31,115 nt of DNA from a virus (IMGVR_UViG_3300020478_001125:1-31115); one strand, 5' to 3'; positions 1 through 6,875 are shown, numbered from the stretch's first letter. Numbers and translations: made by a program. The notes: generated by a model from the sequence alone, not told the origin.

Positions 1-77
1 ATTACGGAATTGAAGAGGAGATGGTTGAAGAACTGGCTCGTTATGTTGACCTTATTGAAAGGAGCGCCGATGCCTAA
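1..77 (+). CDS. C-terminal end of an upstream gene (partial)
   Basis: Reading from base 3, the frame is open from the window edge to a TAA at 75-77 and gives 24 residues, an acidic helical tail ending in DLIERSADA. The stop overlaps the start of the next gene (ATG at 70) by 8 bases, the same coupled arrangement seen throughout the window, which supports a real gene end. Too little is present to name a family. Confidence 0.6.
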   Translation, partial: YGIEEEMVEELARYVDLIERSADA

Positions 78-342
78 GTATGTTGCAGGGAAAGACTTTA
101 AGAACAGTAAAGAAAGGCTGTTTAATTTAACAGAAAGTGATTACTTAAGCAAAAAAGCAGTAGTCGAGATAGTTATTGAGCGACTAAATGGAAGGCACAG
201 AAAATCTTTTCTGGAAAAAGCGTTCAGAAAACTAAGTGCCGAAGAAGTTGCAACTATTGGAAATCTTGTTGACGCAACCATTAAAAGAGAAGTGGGCGTT
301 ATTCAAGATAAACTCAACTCTAAATGCAAGGATATTATCTAA
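70..342 (+). CDS. small hypothetical protein, 90 aa
   Basis: I do not recognise this protein. It is mostly helical and charged by eye, with no signal peptide or membrane segment. I chose ATG 70 because AAAGGAG lies at 58-64, five bases upstream, and because the previous gene ends at 77 in a coupled overlap. The frame is open to base 10, but that extension overlaps the upstream gene tail and has no good ribosome site. Its stop TAA (340-342) overlaps the ATG of the RIIB-like gene in TAATG, so the two are probably translated together. Confidence 0.7.
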   Translation: MPKYVAGKDFKNSKERLFNLTESDYLSKKAVVEIVIERLNGRHRKSFLEKAFRKLSAEEVATIGNLVDATIKREVGVIQDKLNSKCKDII

Positions 343-1196
343 TGAATTATATTGTTAGCGGCAACGGAACTATGACGATTGTGGTTGATAACCAAAGCTA
401 CACGGTTGGGTACGACCATCCCAATTACTTGGCTATCAAAGAATGTATCGTTAATAACGATGCAGAAAACATTGTTGAACTGATTGACATTCCCTCTGCT
501 ATCGAAGATTATGCAGAAGGCAAGGTTACTGTTACTAATGGTGTTCTTCGTTATGACGGCGAGGAAATTCACAACACTCTTACTGAGCGCATTATGGGAA
601 TGATGCGTAATGGCTTTCCCTTTGAGCCTATGATTAAGTTTTTGGCTAACGTCTTGGAGAACCATAGTAATCGCGCCGTTCAAGAACTGTATACGTTCCT
701 TGAGCATAAGAACCTTCCTATCACAGAAGATGGTTGCTTCCTTGCTTACAAGGCTGTGACTAGTGACTATAAGGATAAGTGGTCTCAGCAGATTGACAAC
801 AGCGTTGGTCAAACTGTTAGTATGCAGCGCCGCAAGGTTAATGATGATTGTAATGTTGGATGTTCTGACGGTCTTCACTGTGGCGCGCTGGATTATGTTG
901 AAGGCTATCGGTCTGAGCATAATGGAGACCGTGTAGTCATCGTTAAGGTTAACCCCAAGGACGTTGTGTCAGTTCCAACTGATTGCGAATGTCAGAAGGT
1001 GCGAACCTGTGAGTATCAGGTTATTGCTGACTACCAAGGACCGCTTAAGAGTCTTCTTCATAGGGGAGAAGATGGCGAAGCGTGGACCGAAGATGAGTTT
1101 AACGAGTTCATGTCTAACCTTATGGGCTTGTCAGACGTGGAAGAATCCGACGAGCAGGATTACCTTGAGAGTCCTAACGAGGGCATGGACATTTAA
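342..1196 (+). CDS. rIIB: RIIB-like protein
   Basis: The protein resembles the RIIB-like family found in many phages and named after the T4 rapid-lysis gene rIIB, whose product acts at the host membrane in lysis control and exclusion phenotypes; its exact biochemistry is unsettled. Family-like stretches are GCFLAYKAV at residues 131-139, DNSVGQTVSM at 152-161, CSDGLHCGALDY at 174-185 and VKVNPKDVVSVP at 201-212. The last 50 residues form an acidic tail. Start 342 is preceded by AAGGA (328-332) and overlaps the previous stop; the frame is also open from 324. No neighbouring RIIA can be seen, since only 77 bases lie further upstream besides the small gene. Family call is fairly sure, role is by analogy. 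Confidence 0.8.
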   Translation: MNYIVSGNGTMTIVVDNQSYTVGYDHPNYLAIKECIVNNDAENIVELIDIPSAIEDYAEGKVTVTNGVLRYDGEEIHNTLTERIMGMMRNGFPFEPMIKFLANVLENHSNRAVQELYTFLEHKNLPITEDGCFLAYKAVTSDYKDKWSQQIDNSVGQTVSMQRRKVNDDCNVGCSDGLHCGALDYVEGYRSEHNGDRVVIVKVNPKDVVSVPTDCECQKVRTCEYQVIADYQGPLKSLLHRGEDGEAWTEDEFNEFMSNLMGLSDVEESDEQDYLESPNEGMDI

Positions 1197-1570
1197 TGGA
1201 ATGCATTATCTTCTTGGCTTATTATTGGGCCGAGGGGTTTGAGTTCTGGTTTTGGTTGATTGTTTTTATTCTTACTTGCTTATACAGTTTTCTTGATGGA
1301 CTAATAACTGGACCCCACAAGCAGGAGTCCAAAACTGAGATAGTCCTGATTGATAAAAGACCAATAGGCTTAAGTAACACAGTTAAAACCGAAGAAACTA
1401 AAACCCCTTTAACTAACCAAGAAATAATTGATGACGCCTTAAGTGGTCTTGTCGGTCTTGGTTATAAAAAGAGAAAAGTGTCAAAAATTGTCTCAGACTT
1501 AGTTGAGGTTAAACAATATGAAAAACCAGAAGACTTAATAAGAGACGTGTTTGAACACGCAAAAAAGTAA
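1196..1570 (+). CDS. membrane-anchored protein with a RuvA C-terminal-like helical domain
   Basis: Residues about 15-37 are strongly hydrophobic and aromatic and form one likely membrane helix. A polar linker rich in Lys, Thr and Glu follows. The last 50 residues (about 73-124) read IIDDALSGLVGLGYKKRKVS and onward, which resembles the small three-helix C-terminal domain of RuvA (pattern DA-x-x-AL-x-x-LGY), a domain that in RuvA contacts the RuvB motor. No RuvA DNA-binding domains are present. ATG 1196 overlaps the RIIB stop in TAATG, and a strong terminator follows directly, so this is the last gene of its transcript. The domain match is by eye and short. Confidence 0.6.
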   Translation: MECIIFLAYYWAEGFEFWFWLIVFILTCLYSFLDGLITGPHKQESKTEIVLIDKRPIGLSNTVKTEETKTPLTNQEIIDDALSGLVGLGYKKRKVSKIVSDLVEVKQYEKPEDLIRDVFEHAKK

Positions 1571-1572
1571 CG

Positions 1573-1608
1573 GAAAGGGCAGGGGGTTATCTCCTGCCCT
1601 TTCTTTTT
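1573..1608 (+). terminator. intrinsic terminator after the RIIB operon
   Basis: A perfect 11-bp stem pairs 1573-1583 (GAAAGGGCAGG) with 1593-1603 (CCTGCCCTTTC), loop 1584-1592, followed by five T at 1604-1608. It starts 3 bases after the stop codon at 1570 and ends just before the ribosome site of the next gene. Confidence 0.9.
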
Positions 1609-1617
1609 GGAGGAACA

Positions 1618-2187
1618 ATGAATAGACTAAAAAGAACAACGTGTTATTTATGTGGTCCGATGGACAGGGTTATGGATGGCGGAATTATCTGGCGACAGGA
1701 AATTACGCCTAGACTTAAAGAGCTTGAAATCGGAGTGCTTGACCCCTGTGACAAGCCAAGCAACTATGCAACAGAAGATTCAAACACAAGAGAAAGAATT
1801 GACCTATGCAAAGAGTCTGGAGACTTTGATTCCATATCAAATATAATGAAACCTATATGCGCCGTTGACCTTAGAATGGTTGATATAGCACATTTTTTGA
1901 TTGTTAATCTTGACGTAGATATTCATATGTGTGGTTCATACCACGAAATGTTTGTTGCGATAGGACAAAAGAAACCTGTTCTAATTAGATGCGAAGGCGG
2001 AAAAGAAAAATTACCAAACTGGATGTTTGGAGTTACACCTCACCAAATGGTGTTTTCAACTTGGGATGAACTAATGGGATATTTAAATCATGTAGATTCT
2101 GACGAGCAAGTTGAACACTATAATAGATGGAGGTTCTTTGACTTCAATAAGGTTTATGAACAAAGCGTTTCACCCGAACTAATCTGA
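1618..2187 (+). CDS. nucleoside 2-deoxyribosyltransferase-like protein
   Basis: The fold pattern is that of the nucleoside 2-deoxyribosyltransferase-like superfamily, which cleaves or exchanges N-glycosidic bonds of (deoxy)nucleosides or nucleotides. Visible marks are the N-terminal strand YLCGPM (residues 10-15), DLRMVDIAHFLIVNLD (84-99) with the usual substrate-contacting aspartates, and CGSYHEMFVAIGQKKPVLI (105-123), where E110 sits where the family's nucleophilic glutamate is expected. At 189 aa it is slightly longer than the usual 150-165. GGAGGAA at 1609-1615 is a strong ribosome site. With two deaminases and a ribonucleotide reductase in the window, a role in nucleotide salvage during infection is likely. 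Exact substrate cannot be read from sequence. Confidence 0.75.
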   Translation: MNRLKRTTCYLCGPMDRVMDGGIIWRQEITPRLKELEIGVLDPCDKPSNYATEDSNTRERIDLCKESGDFDSISNIMKPICAVDLRMVDIAHFLIVNLDVDIHMCGSYHEMFVAIGQKKPVLIRCEGGKEKLPNWMFGVTPHQMVFSTWDELMGYLNHVDSDEQVEHYNRWRFFDFNKVYEQSVSPELI

Positions 2188-2226
2188 TGTTAGTAGTAGT
2201 CTGAACAACTTGGAGACCTAGCGAAA

Positions 2227-2466
2227 ATGGCAAGAGCAAGAAGACAAGCGAGAGTTCCAACTAAGCAGGAAGCGTATAAGTATAAGACTAGGTACGGCAG
2301 TCATGCTGACATGATTGACGAAGAAAAAACTTCTGAATTAAATGATGAAAAATTAGCCGTCTTAGAGGACGAACATGGATATTATATAACTGAGAGGCGT
2401 CGTATCGACAACGGACTGGCTGACCCAAAAAGATATACTCAATCTAGACTTAAGTTTTACAAATAA
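2227..2466 (+). CDS. small charged hypothetical protein, 79 aa
   Basis: I do not recognise this family. The N terminus is very basic (MARARRQARVPTK), the middle is acidic, and the C terminus is basic again with aromatic residues. There is no membrane segment. A GGAG at 2212-2215 lies 11 bases before the ATG, a longer gap than usual. It sits between the deoxyribosyltransferase-like and DUF1501 genes with short spacers on both sides, so it probably shares their transcript. It could bind nucleic acid, but this rests on charge alone. Confidence 0.65.
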   Translation: MARARRQARVPTKQEAYKYKTRYGSHADMIDEEKTSELNDEKLAVLEDEHGYYITERRRIDNGLADPKRYTQSRLKFYK

Positions 2467-2480
2467 GCAAGGAGATTAAT

Positions 2481-3719
2481 ATGATTAATATACATTTCAA
2501 CAGACGTGAGTTTATGAAGATTGGCGCCATCGGAGCCGGTATGTCTTCGATGGGACTCAATGACGCTAATGCACAATCTTTACCAACCAGCGATAAGTCA
2601 GTAGTCTGGGTTTGGCTAGGTGGAGGCGCTACTCAGGTTGAAACATTTGACCCCAAGCCTATGGCTCCTTCGGAGTTTAGGGGTGTTAATGGTTCAGTGA
2701 TGACTAATGGCGATTTTCTTATTGGCGCCGACTTCATGCAGTTGTCAACGAGAAGCGATAAGATTTCTGTAGTGCGCTCATTCGCGCATAGAAATAGTAG
2801 CCATAGAACAGGCACACACTGGGTTATGACCGGACATAACTCAACTGACAACTCGCCCCAGTCAGTACAACAGGAGCCGTCCTATGGTTCGATTGTTTCA
2901 TCTCTATACGGGGCTAACCACCCCCTATCTGGTATGCCCTCATATGTTAGAGTCAACGGCATTAGCTTTGATGGGCCTTCGTGGTTAGGTGGTCAGTACA
3001 AGCCTTACGAAGCTAGCGGTGAAGGCGTGGCTAACCTGAAGTCTAGAGTTAAGAGCGACCGTTTCTCTGACCGTAGAGATTTAGTTGGAGGTCTTGACAA
3101 TCTTAAGCTAACCAACGAATTGGAAACTTGGGGAGACCTCAGAAAACAGTCATACGGCCTTCTTTTAGGCAAAGCTAGTGAAGCATTTGATGTTAAGAAA
3201 GAACCTGAAGCTATCAGAAACAGATATGGTAAAGGTATTGGAGAGCAAATGCTCTTGGCGCGTCGTCTTGTGGAGAACGGCACAAAGTTTGTAACTATTC
3301 ACTATGGTGGATGGGACATGCATGGTAATATTTCCAAGTCCCTCAAAGGAAGAGTGCCTCCACTTGACCACGCCCTTTCGACATTCATTGATGATGTTAA
3401 CGAAAAAGGAATGAACAAGGATGTTTTACTTGTCGTTACTGGCGAGTTTGGGCGCACTTATCGTATTAATAAGAATGGTGGACGAGACCACTGGCCCCAA
3501 CTAAGCACCCTAATGTTCTCCGGTGGAGATTTTGAGATGGGTAGAACCATTGGGGAGTCCACAGACAGGGCTGAGACGCCCAAGACTGACCCCTACGGAC
3601 CTCTCGACGTGACCGCAACCCTCTTCTCTCATTTTGGCATTGATTCCGCCACACAGAGGGTTGACTTTGCTGGACGACCTCGTTATTTTGTAGATGGAGA
3701 TGCGAGGTCCATTCTATGA
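2481..3719 (+). CDS. Tat-exported DUF1501 family protein
   Basis: A full-length DUF1501 protein (412 aa; the family is distantly related to the alkaline phosphatase/sulfatase superfamily and is very common in Planctomycetota). The N terminus carries a twin-arginine signal: NRREFMK at residues 7-13, a hydrophobic stretch to about residue 25 and an Ala-x-Ala cleavage site near 29-31. Family-type stretches follow: WLGGGATQVETFDP near 45-58, HYGGWDMHGN near 275-284, GEFGRT at 321-326, GGRDHWPQ at 333-340 and a C-terminal PLDVTATLFSHFGID. The predicted product is exported folded to the periplasm or cell surface. Codons look more host-like (CGT, GTT, CTT) than in neighbours. Its stop overlaps the next ATG as ATGA. 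The family's reaction is not established, so function is open; origin by host gene capture is inferred. Confidence 0.9.
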   Translation: MINIHFNRREFMKIGAIGAGMSSMGLNDANAQSLPTSDKSVVWVWLGGGATQVETFDPKPMAPSEFRGVNGSVMTNGDFLIGADFMQLSTRSDKISVVRSFAHRNSSHRTGTHWVMTGHNSTDNSPQSVQQEPSYGSIVSSLYGANHPLSGMPSYVRVNGISFDGPSWLGGQYKPYEASGEGVANLKSRVKSDRFSDRRDLVGGLDNLKLTNELETWGDLRKQSYGLLLGKASEAFDVKKEPEAIRNRYGKGIGEQMLLARRLVENGTKFVTIHYGGWDMHGNISKSLKGRVPPLDHALSTFIDDVNEKGMNKDVLLVVTGEFGRTYRINKNGGRDHWPQLSTLMFSGGDFEMGRTIGESTDRAETPKTDPYGPLDVTATLFSHFGIDSATQRVDFAGRPRYFVDGDARSIL

Positions 3720-4045
3720 TAACCTTCACAAAAGAAGCTGTAGACAAACTAAAAGAGTTTGCTAAAGAAGAAACTGATTCTCCTTGGGTCAGAGTTGGCG
3801 TTAAGGGTGGCGGATGCTCTGGCTTTACCTATAGTATGGGATATACCGAAGAAGAAGACTATAACGAGGATAAGCTAAAGAAGTTTGAGCAGGATGGTAT
3901 AACTTGTGTTATAGATAGAGCTAGTGAGCCTTTTATAGCCGGGGTAACTGTAGACTGGCATGAAGACTTAATGAAACGCGGATTTGTTTTCAATAATCCT
4001 AACGCAACTAGGAGTTGTGGTTGTGGAAAAAGTTTCAGCGTATAA
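3716..4045 (+). CDS. IscA/ErpA-type iron-sulfur cluster carrier
   Basis: An A-type Fe-S carrier (HesB/IscA family), which holds and passes Fe-S clusters to target enzymes in the cytoplasm. All three ligand cysteines are present: C34 in GGGCSGF and C101, C103 in SCGCGKSF. At 109 aa it is of normal length. The ATG overlaps the DUF1501 stop (ATGA), so it is translationally coupled. Possible clients in this window are the radical SAM enzyme at 13788 and host redox enzymes; that link is inference. Several A-type carriers look alike and I cannot choose between IscA, ErpA and SufA. Confidence 0.9.
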   Translation: MITFTKEAVDKLKEFAKEETDSPWVRVGVKGGGCSGFTYSMGYTEEEDYNEDKLKKFEQDGITCVIDRASEPFIAGVTVDWHEDLMKRGFVFNNPNATRSCGCGKSFSV

Positions 4046-4247
4046 GTTTCCTAATCTAGCAACCTTACTGGTTTGCTCTTATCTTGATGAGCAAAAATCC
4101 TCTAAAGACGTGAGGGTTGAAGCAATCAAGAAACACTTTCATGTGCTTTACATGGAGGCTAGAAAAGCAAATCCGTTTGTTGGTAGTTGTACTAAACTTA
4201 TTATAAATGATGTTGATTGGGACTTCGTAGAAGACTATTTAGACTAA
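4023..4247 (+). CDS. small hypothetical protein, 74 aa, GTG start
   Basis: I do not recognise this protein. The frame is open from an ATG at 3984, but that lies deep inside the IscA gene without a ribosome site; GTG at 4023 has GGAG at 4011-4014, eight bases upstream, so I take that as the start, giving a 23-base overlap with IscA. The product is a mixed helical protein ending in DVDWDFVEDYLD. The stop TAA overlaps the next ATG in TAATG. Start choice is moderately sure. Confidence 0.6.
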   Translation: MEKVSAYKFPNLATLLVCSYLDEQKSSKDVRVEAIKKHFHVLYMEARKANPFVGSCTKLIINDVDWDFVEDYLD

Positions 4248-5020
4248 TGGCTTCCAAACAACTTACAACCTATAGCCTACAGAGAAGCGGACATAATGCA
4301 ATAATCAAATGGTTGTTGTATCAAAATGAGAATGTAGATAAGTTTCGTGAGTGGACTGAATTGGAGTCGAAAATACGCGAGGAATGTTTTTTTGTTAGAT
4401 ACGGCTCTTATACTGGCTTCCATATCAATAAACCTGATATGGGTAATATAGGACTTAATATTGATACACTAGATGGTGACTTAATTATACAAAATCGTGC
4501 AGATTTGCGGTTGCCAGAAACTGTGGAACAAAATGAAACTGTTGTAGTTATTCTAAGAGACTGGAGAAACTATGTTGCCAGCCACATTAAACACACTGAC
4601 AGGGACAGGGAGCGCGAGCGTCAGACTCTAGGTGACTCAACTCTCTTTTGGCAAGCAACGTCGCTTAACGAACGGGTTAAACCAAATCTTTTTAAGGAAT
4701 ACGCGACACACTTCATTAACGAGTCATCTTACTACCCCATCCTATTTGACAGATGGTTTGCGAGTAAAAAATACAGAATAAAAATCTGTCAGGATTTAGA
4801 TTTACATTTTACTGATATTGGAAAACAAAGTGTCCCCTCTTTTGGAGGAGGGAGTTCTTTTGATAAGTTAAGGCTTGATGGGCAAGCTGAGCAAATGGAT
4901 GTCCTAAACCGATATAAAATGTATGAAGACGATGTTTCCTATCAAGAGTTAATGCAGGATGATGAAATAGTAGAATTAAATAGTCAGATGGGTGTTTATA
5001 ATGAAGACGATAGCAATTAG
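4247..5020 (+). CDS. sulfotransferase-like P-loop protein
   Basis: The 257-aa protein has the two PAPS-binding marks of the sulfotransferase superfamily: a 5'-phosphosulfate loop at LQRSGHNAIIKWL (residues 11-23) and a 3'-phosphate site at VVVILRDWRNYVASH (99-113), matching the usual RDPRD-type motif with W for P. The family moves a sulfuryl group from PAPS to hydroxyls on sugars, lipids or proteins. Start 4247 is chosen because it overlaps the preceding stop (TAATG); ten upstream codons are in frame but overlap the previous gene. No signal peptide. Sulfation of a glycan made by the cassette at 11340-19266 is a reasonable guess. A related P-loop activity cannot be excluded. Confidence 0.75.
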   Translation: MASKQLTTYSLQRSGHNAIIKWLLYQNENVDKFREWTELESKIREECFFVRYGSYTGFHINKPDMGNIGLNIDTLDGDLIIQNRADLRLPETVEQNETVVVILRDWRNYVASHIKHTDRDRERERQTLGDSTLFWQATSLNERVKPNLFKEYATHFINESSYYPILFDRWFASKKYRIKICQDLDLHFTDIGKQSVPSFGGGSSFDKLRLDGQAEQMDVLNRYKMYEDDVSYQELMQDDEIVELNSQMGVYNEDDSN

Positions 5021-5426
5021 CGGGGGCTTCGACCCAGTTCATGTAGGTCATCTTAGGATGATGAAAGCAGCCAGTGACTTCGGAGAAGTTATAGTTATTC
5101 TAAATAGCGATGACTGGCTAGAGAGAAAGAAGGGTTATGTATTTATGCCCTTTGAGGAAAGAAAAGAAATTATTGAAGGTTTTTATTGTGTCCACAAAGT
5201 TGTATCCGTTGACGATAGTGATGATACCGTATGCGAAGCTATCGCAAGAATAATGCCAGACTTTTTTGGCAATGGTGGAGACAGAAAATCTGACAACGTG
5301 CCAGAGGTTGCTGTTTGTGAAGCTATTGGAACAACCCTGCTGTGGAATGTCGGCGGAAACAAAATTCAGAGTAGTAGTGAACTAGTTGAGAACTACAAGG
5401 AGAGTACGGATGGCAAAGACTCTTAG
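5001..5426 (+). CDS. cytidylyltransferase-like nucleotidyltransferase
   Basis: A 141-aa member of the HIGH-motif nucleotidyltransferase superfamily (glycerol-3-phosphate cytidylyltransferase, RfaE/HldE C-terminal domain, FAD synthase and relatives), which activates a phosphorylated small molecule with CTP or ATP. Visible: SGGFDPVHVGHLRM (residues 7-20) with the HxGH signature at 14-17, NSDDW at 35-39, GNGGDR near 90-95 and a C-terminal KIQSSSELV stretch like the family's ISTS motif. ATG 5001 overlaps the sulfotransferase end by 20 bases; ATG 4992 is also possible. It probably supplies a nucleotide-activated precursor for the glycan genes, but the substrate is unknown. Confidence 0.85.
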   Translation: MKTIAISGGFDPVHVGHLRMMKAASDFGEVIVILNSDDWLERKKGYVFMPFEERKEIIEGFYCVHKVVSVDDSDDTVCEAIARIMPDFFGNGGDRKSDNVPEVAVCEAIGTTLLWNVGGNKIQSSSELVENYKESTDGKDS

Positions 5427-5691
5427 TTTCAAGTCTGCTATTGATGCCCTGAGTAGAAGCAGTCTTAGGTTTACCAAATTAAATGGCCGAGACCAAGGCA
5501 AGGTACACGGTAGAAGTACCGAGGGCTTTCCTGACGGTGGCGATTCGGCTACAATTGAAGACGTGCTTCATAGCATGGGCTGCGATTTGTTTGGGAATAC
5601 AAAATATAAGATAACTATTCAAGCGGAAGAAATACGAAATGCCAAACAAAAGAAGATTAAAAAAGAAGAAAGCCCGCGAGAGGTTAGTTAA
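5410..5691 (+). CDS. hypothetical protein, 93 aa
   Basis: I do not recognise this protein. ATG 5410 has AAGGAG at 5397-5402, seven bases upstream, and overlaps the end of the cytidylyltransferase gene by 17 bases; eight upstream codons are in frame but would lack this site. The N-terminal part is Ser/Arg/Gly rich, the middle acidic (ATIEDVLHSMGCDLFG), and the last 17 residues very lysine rich. The lysine-rich end overlaps a basic small gene in another frame (5639). Confidence 0.65.
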   Translation: MAKTLSFKSAIDALSRSSLRFTKLNGRDQGKVHGRSTEGFPDGGDSATIEDVLHSMGCDLFGNTKYKITIQAEEIRNAKQKKIKKEESPREVS

Positions 5692-5818
5692 GAAGAGGGT
5701 TCAGGCTAGGAGGGCCGATATCCGTGAAGAAGCTCGGCTTAAGAAAGAAGTCGAGGATATTCAATGGGAGAACAGGGAAAGGATTACCCCTATTAGGAAC
5801 CCTAAGAACAATGAGTGA
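5639..5818 (+). CDS. small very basic protein, 59 aa
   Basis: A short frame from ATG 5639 to TGA 5816-5818 encodes a 59-residue protein beginning MPNKRRLKKKKARERL, about 40% Lys plus Arg in its first half, then an acidic-basic helix likely to form a coiled coil, ending NPKNNE. It overlaps the previous gene by 53 bases and the HNH gene by 8, in keeping with local packing, and it bridges an otherwise uncovered 119-base gap. The ribosome site (GCGGAAG) is weak. Likely nucleic-acid binding by composition only. Confidence 0.55.
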   Translation: MPNKRRLKKKKARERLVKKRVQARRADIREEARLKKEVEDIQWENRERITPIRNPKNNE

Positions 5819-6239
5819 AAGCAAGGAAGCTCTACGAGAAAGAAAAAGCCGGGAAAAAAGAATAAGAGGGCGAAAGTACAAAAAATTACTGGTTGAACAT
5901 TTTGGGGGAAAATGTGTCACTTGTGGATACGATAGATGTCCAGCGAGTTTTGATTTTCATCACCCAATTCCAGAAGAAAAAGAATTTACTATAGCTTCAG
6001 AATTGGGAAGCATGACGTACCAAAGGCTATTGAAAGAAGCCGAAAAGTGTATGCTTCTTTGCGCTAATTGTCATAGAGAGCTTCACTACTATGAATCAGA
6101 AGAATTTGCAGAAGTCAATCGAGATAGCGAAACAACTCTTCCCGACTTGCTATGCGAAGAGAGTGAAGTATCAGACGTTCCACTTTGCCTTTCTGTGGAA
6201 GAAGAATCGTCTGATTTCAATTGGGCAGAACAGAGTTGA
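5811..6239 (+). CDS. HNH endonuclease
   Basis: A 142-aa HNH-family nuclease with a zinc-binding frame: C35 and C38 in KCVTCGY, H50-H51 in DFHHPIP, C84 and C87 in LLCANCHREL with H88 and H92. These enzymes cut DNA with a beta-beta-alpha-metal site and in phages are usually free-standing homing nucleases or packaging helpers. ATG 5811 is chosen because it overlaps the stop of the basic small gene. The recognisable domain ends at about residue 93, and residues 94-142 come from DNA that also encodes the start of the deaminase in another frame, so the tail may be a by-product of insertion. Confidence 0.85.
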   Translation: MSESKEALRERKSREKRIRGRKYKKLLVEHFGGKCVTCGYDRCPASFDFHHPIPEEKEFTIASELGSMTYQRLLKEAEKCMLLCANCHRELHYYESEEFAEVNRDSETTLPDLLCEESEVSDVPLCLSVEEESSDFNWAEQS

Positions 6240-6543
6240 CAAACCCTCCGCTAAGGCTTTGTACTTTGCGGAGAGGTTTAATATAGAACACCAAAAGAAG
6301 TATCCCTACATGCACGCTGAGATAAGCGCGATTCAGAAGGTTTGGAGTAAAGTCTATATAGATAACTCAGTCAGCATGGTGGTACTCAGGCTTTCAAAGA
6401 ACGGAACACTACAAAACAGTAAACCCTGCAAGGGATGTGCAACGATACTGGATGCACTTGGGGTCGAAGATGTGTGTTGGTCAGATTCCAGTGGAAATAT
6501 AGTTTCTAGCGATACTATTTTGCTCGAACAGGATATAATTTAG
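6091..6543 (+). CDS. cytidine/deoxycytidylate deaminase-like protein
   Basis: A zinc-dependent deaminase of the cytidine deaminase superfamily. Zinc and catalytic residues are present: H75, A76, E77 in MHAEISAI and C113, C116 in KPCKGCATIL. The N-terminal strand FLWKKNRLISIGQNR is as expected for the fold, so the start at 6091 (or very near it) seems real although it lies 149 bases inside the HNH gene. At 150 aa it is of normal size. It could deaminate dCMP, cytidine or another base; a second, more typical dCMP deaminase is at 29173. Confidence 0.8.
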   Translation: MNQKNLQKSIEIAKQLFPTCYAKRVKYQTFHFAFLWKKNRLISIGQNRVDKPSAKALYFAERFNIEHQKKYPYMHAEISAIQKVWSKVYIDNSVSMVVLRLSKNGTLQNSKPCKGCATILDALGVEDVCWSDSSGNIVSSDTILLEQDII

Positions 6544-6550
6544 GTATATT

Positions 6551-6796
6551 ATGCCGAAGTTTTATGTAGAGTCCGGGCCTTTATCCGACGTGGTTGATGC
6601 GCCCGACAGCTTATCAGCCTGCATTAAAGCCATTAAAAGAAGTTTAAAGAAAATAAAAGGCGGTGAAAAATCTATAAAAACTGCTAACATTTTTACTGTA
6701 AACGAAAAAGGGTTTTTAACAGATAGAGACCAGTTTACTACATCAGACTTCGTTCAACACGACGCAAGAGAGGTATTAAAAGAGCTAAAGGGGTAG
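6551..6796 (+). CDS. hypothetical protein, 81 aa
   Basis: I do not recognise this protein. It begins MPKFYVESGPLSDVVDAPDS, a short strand-loop-helix start, then a lysine-rich middle (AIKRSLKKIKGGEKSIK) and a C-terminal helix. No membrane segment. It starts 7 bases after the deaminase stop with a weak AGG site, and ends 5 bases before the tRNA gene. Confidence 0.65.
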   Translation: MPKFYVESGPLSDVVDAPDSLSACIKAIKRSLKKIKGGEKSIKTANIFTVNEKGFLTDRDQFTTSDFVQHDAREVLKELKG

Positions 6797-6801
6797 TAAT
6801 T

Positions 6802-6875
6802 GCCCTTGTAGCTCAGTTGGACAGAGCATCGGATTTCTAATCCGAGGGTCGCAGGTTCGAGTCCTGCCAAGGGTA
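6802..6875 (+). tRNA. tRNA-Arg (anticodon UCU)
   Basis: A complete 74-base cloverleaf: acceptor GCCCTTG/CAAGGGT with a G-U first pair, D-arm GCTC...GAGC, anticodon stem TCGGA/TCCGA with loop TTTCTAA and anticodon TCT at 6836-6838, T-arm GCAGG/CCTGC with loop TTCGAGT, discriminator A6875. CCA is not encoded. It reads AGA and, by wobble, AGG, the arginine codons that dominate most genes here, which fits the usual role of phage tRNAs in covering codons the host uses less. Confidence 0.95.

Noticed and set aside
10-69. N-terminal extension of the first small gene
   Set aside because: It overlaps the tail of the upstream gene and has no suitable ribosome site, while ATG 70 has AAAGGAG at the right distance.
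339-920. 193-aa open frame on the minus strand
   Set aside because: It lies wholly inside the RIIB-like gene, has no recognisable motif or ribosome site, and no other minus-strand gene is supported in the window.
964-1242. 92-aa forward frame across the RIIB end
   Set aside because: It is in another frame from both real genes, lacks a ribosome site and has a composition typical of frame-shifted read-through.
5724-5810. longer start for the HNH gene
   Set aside because: The extra 29 residues fall inside the basic small gene, and ATG 5811 forms the stop/start overlap typical of this region.
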